Shown in pieces: positions 57,352-64,000 of a stretch of 64,000 nt of DNA. Source of the stretch: Candidatus Rhodobacter oscarellae (GTDB taxonomy: Bacteria > Pseudomonadota > Alphaproteobacteria > Rhodobacterales > Rhodobacteraceae); assembly GCF_001078595.1 (NCBI RefSeq), contig NZ_LFTY01000002.1, positions 3,420,862-3,484,861 of the forward strand. Direction: 5' to 3'. The notes under the pieces were generated by a model. The model did no database searches and was not told the origin of the DNA. It saw nothing but the letters and a program-made list of their open reading frames with translations. The translations under genes and the position numbers were made by a program. Each line of letters opens with the position of its first letter. Position 1 is the first letter of the stretch.

Positions 57352-59541
57352 ATGGATCGCGCTTCTATCGTCGAAGAGAACTTCCGGCGGCGGGTCGTCT
57401 CCGGTGACCTGCCCAAGGGGGCTGCGCCCGCGGGGCCGTTGGGCGCGCCGGAGGCCGTGGGCCTCTTTCGCGCGCAATGCCTCAGCCGCGCCTTGGATCT
57501 GCAAAGCCGGGCGATGCAGAAAGAGGGGCAGGGGTTCTACACCATCGGCTCGTCGGGGCATGAAGGCATGGCAGCGGTGGCCGCGGCTTTGCGCCCCACG
57601 GACCCGGCGTTCCTGCATTACCGCGATGCGGCGTTCCAGATCGCGCGCGGCGATCAGGTGCCGGGGCAGTCGATGGCCTGGGACATGCTGCTCAGCTTTG
57701 CCTGCTCGTCGGAGGACCCGATCTCGGGCGGGCGGCATAAGGTGCTGGGCTCCAAGGCGCTGAATATCCCGCCGCAGACCTCGACGATTGCCTCGCATTT
57801 GCCCAAGGCGGTGGGCGCGGCCTATGCCATTGGCGCGGCGCGGCGCCACGCGCCGGAACATGCCGGATACCCTCATGACGCCATTGTGATGTGCTCCTTC
57901 GGGGACGCCTCGGCCAACCACTCCACCGCGCAGGGCGCATTCAACACCGCCGGATGGACCAGCTATCAATCGGTGCCGCTGCCGCTGCTGTTCGTGTGCG
58001 AGGATAACGGCATCGGGATCTCCACCAAGACGCCCAAGGGCTGGATCGCGGATGGGTTCCGCAATCGCCCGGGCGTGAGGTATTTCGCCTGCGACGGGCT
58101 GGACATCTTCGACACCTACGCCACCGCGCTTGAGGCCGCCGAATACGTCCGCCGCCGCCGCAAGCCCGCCTTCCTGCATATTCGCACCGTGCGGCTTTAC
58201 GGGCATGCCGGCGCGGATGTGGCCACGACCTACCTGCCCAAGGCCGAGGTCGAGGCGGATGAGGCCAACGACCCGCTGCTGCACTCTGTACGTCTTCTTG
58301 AGGGGGCCGGCGGGCTGTCGCCCGCCGATGCCTTGCGGATCTACGAAGAGACCCGCGCCCGCGTCGCGCGCGTGGCGGCTCAGGCCGTTACCCGGCCTCG
58401 CCTGCAGACCGCCAGCGATGTGATGGCGAGCCTCATCCCGCCGAAACGCGCCTGCGCGCCCACCAATGGCCCCAGCGCCGAGGCCCGCGCCAAGTCCTTT
58501 GGCGGCGACCTAAAGGCCCATGACACCCCACAACCGATGAGCCGCATCCTCAACTGGGCGCTGACCGACCTGATGCTGGAGCATCGCGAAATCGTCATGA
58601 TGGGCGAGGATGTGGGCCGAAAGGGCGGCGTCTATGGGGTGACGCAGAAGCTGAGCCAACGCTTCGGGTCCGACCGGATGATCGACACGCTTTTGGACGA
58701 GCAGTCCATCCTCGGGCTTGCGATTGGCATGGCACAGAACGGCTTTGTCCCGATGCCCGAGATCCAATTCCTGGCCTATCTGCACAACGCCGAGGATCAG
58801 CTGCGCGGCGAGGCGGCGACGCTACCGTTCTTCAGCCAGGGCCAGTTCACCAACCCGATGGTGCTGCGCATCGCGGGGCTGGGCTATCAGAAGGGCTTTG
58901 GCGGGCATTTCCACAATGACAACTCGGTGGCGGTTCTGCGTGACATTCCGGGGCTGATCCTGGCCTGCCCCTCGAACGGCGCGGACGGCGCGCGGATGCT
59001 GCGCGAATGCGTGCGGCTGGCGCGCGAGGAGCAGCGGCTGGTGGTGTTCCTGGAGCCCATCGCGCTCTACCCGATGCGCGACCTGCATGAGGCGGGGGAT
59101 GGCGGCTGGATGACGACCTATCCCGGCCCCGATCAGAGCATCGGCTTTGGCGAGGTCGGCGTTCAGGGTGACGGAAGCGACCTGGCCATCGTGAGCTTTG
59201 CCAACGGGTACTACCTGTCCTGCCAGGCGCAGGCGCGGCTCGCCAAGGACGGCATCAATGCCCGGGTGATCGACACACGTTGGCTGAACCCACTACCCGA
59301 ACAAGCGCTCCTTGAGGCCGTGAAGGGCGCGGATCGCGTGCTGATCGTGGACGAAACCCGCCGCACCGGCGGGCTGTCCGAGGCCCTCATGGCGCTCTTC
59401 ACCGAGGGCTGCGACCTCCCCACATCCCGCCTTGCCGCCGAGGACAGTTTCATCGCCACCGGCCCCGCCTATGGCGCGACCATGCCGTCCGCCGACAGCA
59501 TCTATGAGGCCGCAAAGGCCGCGCTGGAGGGCCGGGCATGA
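57352..59541 (+). CDS. Fused alpha-beta 2-oxoacid dehydrogenase E1
   Basis: A 729-residue thiamine-diphosphate enzyme. Residues 1-390 are the alpha part (TIGSSGHEGMAAVA, FLHYRDAAFQIARGD, the TPP motif GDASANHSTAQGAFNTA ending ...EDNGIGIS). Residues from about 395 are the beta part (ALTDLMLEHREIVMMGEDVGRKGGVYGVT, DEQSILGLAIGMA, VFLEPIALY). No E2 or E3 gene adjoins. In a lysine operon its substrate would be 2-oxoadipate (to glutaryl-CoA), although similar fused E1s act on branched-chain oxoacids. It starts three bases after the GCDH remnant. Confidence 0.9.
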   Translation: MDRASIVEENFRRRVVSGDLPKGAAPAGPLGAPEAVGLFRAQCLSRALDLQSRAMQKEGQGFYTIGSSGHEGMAAVAAALRPTDPAFLHYRDAAFQIARGDQVPGQSMAWDMLLSFACSSEDPISGGRHKVLGSKALNIPPQTSTIASHLPKAVGAAYAIGAARRHAPEHAGYPHDAIVMCSFGDASANHSTAQGAFNTAGWTSYQSVPLPLLFVCEDNGIGISTKTPKGWIADGFRNRPGVRYFACDGLDIFDTYATALEAAEYVRRRRKPAFLHIRTVRLYGHAGADVATTYLPKAEVEADEANDPLLHSVRLLEGAGGLSPADALRIYEETRARVARVAAQAVTRPRLQTASDVMASLIPPKRACAPTNGPSAEARAKSFGGDLKAHDTPQPMSRILNWALTDLMLEHREIVMMGEDVGRKGGVYGVTQKLSQRFGSDRMIDTLLDEQSILGLAIGMAQNGFVPMPEIQFLAYLHNAEDQLRGEAATLPFFSQGQFTNPMVLRIAGLGYQKGFGGHFHNDNSVAVLRDIPGLILACPSNGADGARMLRECVRLAREEQRLVVFLEPIALYPMRDLHEAGDGGWMTTYPGPDQSIGFGEVGVQGDGSDLAIVSFANGYYLSCQAQARLAKDGINARVIDTRWLNPLPEQALLEAVKGADRVLIVDETRRTGGLSEALMALFTEGCDLPTSRLAAEDSFIATGPAYGATMPSADSIYEAAKAALEGRA

Positions 59542-60560
59542 CCACCGCCGTTCTGATCTGCCCCGGGCGCGGGACCTATAACAAGCCAGAGCTGGGCACC
59601 CTGGCGCGGACCTTCCCCGATGCCGGGCTGCTGGCGGCGTTTGACGCGCGCCGGTCGGCGCTGGGCCAAGAGACCCTGACCGCATTGGACGGCGCCGCGC
59701 GCTTCTCGAACGCCAAGCACACGCGGGGCGACAATGCCTCGGCGCTGATCTATGCGGCCTCGCTGGGCGACCGGCTGAGCCTCCGGGAGGACATCGAGAT
59801 CGTGGCCGTCACCGGCAACTCGATGGGCTGGTACTCGGCGCTGGCCTGCGGCGGCGCGGTGGCGCCCCAGGACGGGTTCGAGATCGTCAACACCATGGGC
59901 ACGCTGATGCAAGAGGCGCTGATCGGCGGGCAGGTGATCTACCCGCATACGGGCGACGACTGGCGGCCGGACATGCCGCGCAAGGCCGAGCTTTTGGCCC
60001 TGGTCGCCGAGATCGACGCCCGCGCTGAGCACGCGCTGAAACTGTCGATAGACCTGGGCGGGATGCTGGTGCTGGCCGGTGATGAGGCCGGTATCGCGGG
60101 TTTTGAGGACGCCGCCCTTCGGCTTGACCGCTTCCCAATGCGGCTGCCGAACCACGCCGCGTTCCATTCGCATTTGATGGCGCCGATCAGCGCGCAAGGC
60201 AAAGCCCGCCTGTCGCAGGACCTCTTCACCCAGCCCAGTCTGCCGCTCATAGACGGGCGCGGCGCGGTCTGGTGGCCGGGGGCCACGGATACGCGCCAGC
60301 TTTGGGACTACACGCTGGGCCACCAGGTTACCGAGACCTATGACTTCACCCGCGCGATCACGGTGGCCGCGCGCGACTTCGCCCCCGATCTCTTCATCAT
60401 CACCGGCCCCGGCACCACGCTGGGCGGCGCGGTGGCGCAATCGCTGATCGCCGGCAACTGGCGCGGCATGGCCAGCAAATCCGACTTCCAAACCCTGCAG
60501 AACGAAACACCGCTCCTGGTCTCTATGGGCCGGGAGGACCAGCGCGGCCTCGCCGCGTAG
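59538..60560 (+). CDS. FabD/acyltransferase-fold protein
   Basis: A 340-residue protein with the malonyl-CoA:ACP acyltransferase layout. The nucleophile elbow reads VTGNSMGWYSALACGGAV (GxSxG, with Asn for the usual His before Ser), and the catalytic His block reads NHAAFHSHLMAP, close to the AFHS motif of acyltransferases. N-terminal ICPGRGTY replaces the usual FPGQG. It overlaps the E1 gene by four bases. An acyltransferase between a 2-oxoacid dehydrogenase E1 and an aldehyde dehydrogenase is unusual; it might move the acyl group produced by E1. No carrier protein is seen nearby. Confidence 0.8.
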   Translation: MTTAVLICPGRGTYNKPELGTLARTFPDAGLLAAFDARRSALGQETLTALDGAARFSNAKHTRGDNASALIYAASLGDRLSLREDIEIVAVTGNSMGWYSALACGGAVAPQDGFEIVNTMGTLMQEALIGGQVIYPHTGDDWRPDMPRKAELLALVAEIDARAEHALKLSIDLGGMLVLAGDEAGIAGFEDAALRLDRFPMRLPNHAAFHSHLMAPISAQGKARLSQDLFTQPSLPLIDGRGAVWWPGATDTRQLWDYTLGHQVTETYDFTRAITVAARDFAPDLFIITGPGTTLGGAVAQSLIAGNWRGMASKSDFQTLQNETPLLVSMGREDQRGLAA

Positions 60561-60582
60561 CGACATCAAGAGGAGACACCCG

Positions 60583-62076
60583 ATGCGCCATTCAGAGGTA
60601 TTGCAAGCCGCGGGCTTCACCCAGGCCGACCTGACCGGCGGCAGCCTGCCCGTGCGCTCGCCCATTGACGGGGCGGTGGTGGCGCAGGTGGCCGAGACGC
60701 TCGCTGCCGACATGCCCGGCATCATCGCAAAAAGCAAAGAGGCGTTCAAAGCCTGGCGCGTGGTGCCCGCCCCACGCCGGGGCGAGCTGGTGCGGCTTTT
60801 GGGTGAGGAACTGCGCGCCGCCAAGGACGCGCTGGGCGCCGTGGTGACGCTGGAGGCGGGCAAGATCACCTCAGAAGGCCTGGGCGAGGTGCAAGAGATG
60901 ATCGACATCTGCGACTTCGCGGTGGGCCAGTCGCGCCAGCTTTATGGACTGACGATTGCCTCCGAGCGCCCCGGCCACCGCATGATGGAGACCTGGCACC
61001 CGATGGGCCCCTGCGGCGTGATCACCGCGTTCAACTTCCCCGTGGCGGTGTGGTCCTGGAACACCTGCCTGGCGCTGATCTGTGGCGATCCGGTGATCTG
61101 GAAGCCCTCCGAAAAGACGCCGCTGACCGCGATGACCTGCATGAAGATCCTGGACCGCGCGCTAGAGCGATTCGGCGACGCGCCCGAGGGGCTGGTGCAG
61201 CTGGTCGTCGGCGGGCCAGAGATCGGCGAGGCGCTGGTGAACTCCACCGATGTGCCGATCCTCTCTGCCACCGGCTCGACCCGCATGGGCGGCATCGTGG
61301 GCCCCAAGGTTGCAGCGCGCTGGGGCCGCCCGATCCTGGAGCTTGGCGGCAATAACGGGATGATCGTGGCGCCCTCGGCGGATCTGGACATGGCGATCCG
61401 CGCGATCGTGTTCTCGGCCGTGGGCACCGCGGGCCAGCGCTGCACCACGCTGCGCCGCCTGATCGTGCATAACTCGATCAAGGACGAGCTGGTGGCCAAG
61501 CTGGTGCCCGCCTATGCCAGCCTGCCCATTGGCGATCCGCGCAGCGACGGCACGCTGATCGGCCCGTTGATCGACCAGGCCACCGCGGACCGGATGCAGG
61601 CGATGCTGGACCAGGCGGCCTCTGAGGGCGGCACGGTGCATGGCGGCGGTGCGGCAAATGGCGTGGGCGACGGGGCTTATGTGAACCCGGCGATTGTCGA
61701 GATGCCGGCGCAAACCGAGACCGTGAAGACCGAAACCTTCGCGCCCATCCTCTATGTGATGGGCTATGACGAGTTTGACGAGGCGATTGAGCTGCATAAC
61801 GGCGTGCCGCAGGGGCTGTCATCCTGCATCTTCACATTGAACATGCGCGAGGCCGAGGCGTTTCTGACGGCGGCGGGCTCTGACTGCGGGATCGCCAATG
61901 TCAATATCGGACCCTCGGGGGCCGAGATCGGCGGGGCCTTCGGCGGCGAGAAGGAAACCGGCGGTGGGCGCGAGAGCGGATCGGATGCCTGGAAGGGCTA
62001 CATGCGCCGCCAGACGAACACGATCAACTACTCGTCCGAACTGCCGCTGGCACAGGGCGTTAAGTTCGACATCTGA
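60583..62076 (+). CDS. ALDH7-type aldehyde dehydrogenase (aminoadipate-semialdehyde dehydrogenase)
   Basis: A 497-residue aldehyde dehydrogenase of the antiquitin group. Diagnostic: WHPMGPCGVITAFNFPVAVWSWN, LELGGNNGMIV (catalytic Glu) and GTAGQRCTTLRRLIV (catalytic Cys in the ALDH7-specific GQRCTT). It oxidises aminoadipate semialdehyde to 2-aminoadipate, which fits the lysine-dehydrogenase-like and aminotransferase genes upstream. GAGGAGA lies eight bases before the ATG. Confidence 0.93.
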   Translation: MRHSEVLQAAGFTQADLTGGSLPVRSPIDGAVVAQVAETLAADMPGIIAKSKEAFKAWRVVPAPRRGELVRLLGEELRAAKDALGAVVTLEAGKITSEGLGEVQEMIDICDFAVGQSRQLYGLTIASERPGHRMMETWHPMGPCGVITAFNFPVAVWSWNTCLALICGDPVIWKPSEKTPLTAMTCMKILDRALERFGDAPEGLVQLVVGGPEIGEALVNSTDVPILSATGSTRMGGIVGPKVAARWGRPILELGGNNGMIVAPSADLDMAIRAIVFSAVGTAGQRCTTLRRLIVHNSIKDELVAKLVPAYASLPIGDPRSDGTLIGPLIDQATADRMQAMLDQAASEGGTVHGGGAANGVGDGAYVNPAIVEMPAQTETVKTETFAPILYVMGYDEFDEAIELHNGVPQGLSSCIFTLNMREAEAFLTAAGSDCGIANVNIGPSGAEIGGAFGGEKETGGGRESGSDAWKGYMRRQTNTINYSSELPLAQGVKFDI

Positions 62077-62094
62077 GTTTGGACTTTTGGGGCC

Positions 62095-62133
62095 GCCCGA
62101 TGGGTTGACCGCCGATAGGTCACCCAGTCGGGC
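62095..62133. terminator. Imperfect hairpin between convergent genes
   Basis: GCCCGA...TCGGGC with an inner GGGT/ACCC pair, 39 bases long, between the ALDH7 stop and the opposing flavoprotein stop at 62220. Nothing else is seen in the gap. Confidence 0.55.
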
Positions 62134-62219
62134 GTTCCGTCCGCGGTCAGCGTGTTTGGAAAGCGGAGCCGTTAACAGCCTGCTGGCGTAACCTTCGGAC
62201 CGAGCGCGCGCATCTTCGT

Positions 62220-63695
62220 CTAGGGCGAAGGGCTGCCAGCGGCGCGGCCAGCGCGGCGGCCAAAGACCGCCCCCGAGGTCAGGCCGGAACCGCCGGGATA
62301 GCCATTGAAGAACACGCCTCCGACGAGTTCCCCGCAGGCGTATAGCCCGTCGATTGGGGTGTCGGAACCTGACAGCACCGCACCGAACGCGTCCACTTTT
62401 AAGCCGCCATAGGTAAAGGTGATCCCGCCGGTGACCGGGTAGGCTCGAAACGGGCCCTGTTCGATGGTCTGTGCCCAGTTGGATTTCCGCGGCGACACCC
62501 CGGCTGCCGCCTTGCCGTCCAGAGACGTCGGATCAAACGCGGTGCCCTGGTCCACTGCGGCGTTGTAGTTTTCGAGCGTCTTGAGTGCGGCGGCCTGATC
62601 CACTCCGTCAAGCTTGGCGACCAGCCCCTCAAGCGTCGCAGACTCGACATAATGGGCGTCGTGAAAGCTGTATTCGCCATAGAGCAGGTCAAACACTTTG
62701 GCATCGAAGATCTGCCATGCGAAATGGCCCGGCTGCTCCATGATGGCGGCGCCAAACTGAGCGTATGTGTAGTTGCGGAAGTTGATGCCTTCATCGACAA
62801 AGCGTTCACCTTTGGCGTTCAGCATTACCCCTAAGAAATAGCATATCTTGCGGTAATACTTGCGCTCGCGATGCGGCAGATCGAGATTGCCGTAATCCGC
62901 CATGTGCAAGTCCATCGGCGTGGCGTGGCAGCCGCCATAAAACCCGTATTCCTGCGCGCCGAGCGCCCTGGCCATGAGCAATCCATCGCCCGTATTGTGC
63001 GGCGTGCCGCGCACCTTGGCCTTGTCCCATGCGGGGCCGATATGTTCCTGCCGCAGCTCGGCGTTTGCCTCGAACCCGCCGCAAGCCAGAATGACCGCAT
63101 CGGCGGCAAAGGCATGCCCGTCCCCGGTGGTCACGCCGGTCACTCTGCCGTTCTCGCTGGTAAGATCTGCCACGGGCGTGCCGTATCTTATCTCGCCGCC
63201 CATGCGATGGAACGCCGCCAACTCTTGATCGAAGAGACCAACGCCCTCGTTCTCGGCGGCCAGTGTCAGACCGCCCCAAAACACATGCCGCCCGTCCTTC
63301 ATAAAGCTTTGGCGGGAATAGATCGGTTCAAACTTCACATCATGCGAGGCCAGCCAGCGCACGGTGTCATAGCTTTCCGAAATCAGCGCGTGCTGTTCAG
63401 GGCTCAGCGGGCGCCCATCATTGAAGCTCAGTAGATCAGACGAGAATTTCTTTTCGGTGTAGCTTCCGAAATCCGTGTCTGACAGTCGCGGGTCCGCCGG
63501 GTTGCGCAGCAACGGCAGCAGATCATCGCCCGACGCATAGGCAAAGCGCATCGCGCCAGCGGTGTATTTGGTATTGCCACCGGCGAGCGCCGGATCCGCC
63601 TTTTCGAGTATCAAGACCTCGGCGCCGCATTCGAGCGCTGCGATACCGGCGGATAGGGCGGCGTTGCCGGATCCTGCTATGATGACTTTGGGCAT
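62220..63695 (-). CDS. tcuA: FAD-dependent tricarballylate-dehydrogenase-like flavoprotein
   Basis: A 491-residue member of the fumarate-reductase/succinate-dehydrogenase flavoprotein family: IIAGSGNAALSAGIAALECGAEVLILEK, NTKYTAGAMRFA, VILACGGFEAN, GVMLNAKGERFVDEGINFRNYTYA and the C-terminal GLYACGELVGGVFFNGYPGGSGLTSGAVFGR. The overall pattern matches TcuA, which oxidises tricarballylate to cis-aconitate. The presence next to it of a TctB-like transporter gene supports a tricarboxylate role. Substrate is inferred. Confidence 0.85.
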   Translation of the reverse strand: MPKVIIAGSGNAALSAGIAALECGAEVLILEKADPALAGGNTKYTAGAMRFAYASGDDLLPLLRNPADPRLSDTDFGSYTEKKFSSDLLSFNDGRPLSPEQHALISESYDTVRWLASHDVKFEPIYSRQSFMKDGRHVFWGGLTLAAENEGVGLFDQELAAFHRMGGEIRYGTPVADLTSENGRVTGVTTGDGHAFAADAVILACGGFEANAELRQEHIGPAWDKAKVRGTPHNTGDGLLMARALGAQEYGFYGGCHATPMDLHMADYGNLDLPHRERKYYRKICYFLGVMLNAKGERFVDEGINFRNYTYAQFGAAIMEQPGHFAWQIFDAKVFDLLYGEYSFHDAHYVESATLEGLVAKLDGVDQAAALKTLENYNAAVDQGTAFDPTSLDGKAAAGVSPRKSNWAQTIEQGPFRAYPVTGGITFTYGGLKVDAFGAVLSGSDTPIDGLYACGELVGGVFFNGYPGGSGLTSGAVFGRRAGRAAGSPSP

Positions 63696-63770
63696 GGGGT
63701 TAGGTCCAGACTATGGGGTTTGTATGAAGAGCAACTCTGCGGCGGACGGGGAACGCAATGGTCCTCCGGC

Positions 63771-64000
63771 TCATGTCAGCGGCCACGGAAGATCCGCGTA
63801 TTCCTGCAGCAGCCCGGGCGGGAAGTCGCGGTTTAGCAGCCATGCCATGGCACACATGAACGCGATGCCGCTTGCGGTATAGATCACCGCCGCGACATTG
63901 CTGAGCCCCGCCCGAATTCTGAGGAAGCTGAACAGGAACAGCCCCAGCGCAAGGATAAAGCCCAGCAAGGCGGTCAGGACCAACAGCGCGGCAAACCAGG
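63771..64000 (-). CDS. tctB: TctB-like tripartite tricarboxylate transporter small subunit, cut by the window edge
   Basis: The frame is open to the end of the window, so the N-terminus lies outside. What is visible has two membrane helices (LTALLGFILALGLFLFSFL and VAAVIYTASGIAFMCAMAWLL) and ends LNRDFPPGLLQEYADLPWP, typical of the TctB C-terminus (short loop with L-P-P-G). TctB is the four-helix membrane subunit of TTT transporters. It is followed on the same strand by the TcuA-like gene after 75 bases. Confidence 0.75.
   Translation of the reverse strand, partial: WFAALLVLTALLGFILALGLFLFSFLRIRAGLSNVAAVIYTASGIAFMCAMAWLLNRDFPPGLLQEYADLPWPLT

Noticed and set aside
1-64000. tRNA, rRNA or prophage/integrase genes
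   Set aside because: No cloverleaf-like or rRNA sequence and no integrase, terminase or capsid motif was noticed in the window.

Overview
The window is GC-rich, densely packed alphaproteobacterial DNA. The gene repertoire points to a marine Rhodobacteraceae (Roseobacter-group) bacterium: tandem DddQ-like cupins, a Rieske/dimethylglycine-dehydrogenase-like onium module, a Liv-type transporter, TcuA/TctB genes and many short palindromic intergenic repeats. No rRNA, tRNA, CRISPR array, intact insertion sequence or phage gene was seen.

Layout. 1-4.2 kb holds housekeeping and small genes: a cold-shock protein, secreted and membrane proteins, an SRAP protein with Pro in place of Cys2, rpe and aroQ. 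4.2-16.7 kb is one minus-strand block: a Liv ABC transporter and its binding protein, preceded by a compact bacterial microcompartment (BMC) operon. That operon carries a glutamine-synthetase-like ligase, the BMC-P, BMC-H and BMC-T shell proteins, a Rossmann dehydrogenase, a CoA-acylating aldehyde dehydrogenase, a malate/lactate-dehydrogenase-like enzyme with an N-terminal extension, RidA, an NTF2-like protein and a GNAT. The two promoters of the block share the 15-mer ATACTGTATACAGAA. The second one is divergent to a sarcosine-oxidase-like flavoenzyme. I read this as a regulon for importing and breaking down an amine through a reactive aldehyde. No classical BMC signature enzyme is present, and this is the main candidate for an undescribed system.

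17.9-23.9 kb: a P-loop ATPase with a partial echo of its 3' end 650 bp away, a membrane protein, and an SDR - aldehyde dehydrogenase - ADP-ribosylglycohydrolase-like - GNAT - CMD operon. 24.1-35.6 kb: methylated-onium catabolism (RpiR regulator, Rieske oxygenase, DMGDH-like enzyme, MDR reductase, two DddQ-like cupins, an enolase-superfamily enzyme and a class III aminotransferase). 35.7-42.3 kb: glpR/glpD, then manC-rfbA-rfbB-rfbC for nucleotide sugars without rfbD.

42.5-53.3 kb: a fatty-acid-hydroxylase-like membrane protein, then a carbohydrate or polyol cluster (aldo/keto reductase, SDR, an ABC transporter with enlarged permeases, an MDR dehydrogenase and a GMC oxidoreductase). 53.3-53.9 kb is non-coding and repeat-rich. 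53.9-62.1 kb fits lysine catabolism through aminoadipate semialdehyde: a LysR regulator, a lysine/saccharopine-dehydrogenase-like enzyme, an aminotransferase, a collapsed glutaryl-CoA dehydrogenase remnant, a fused 2-oxoacid dehydrogenase E1, a FabD-like acyltransferase and an ALDH7. The window ends with a TcuA-like flavoprotein and a cut-off tctB-like gene.

All family assignments are from reading the translated sequence by eye; no database search was run.
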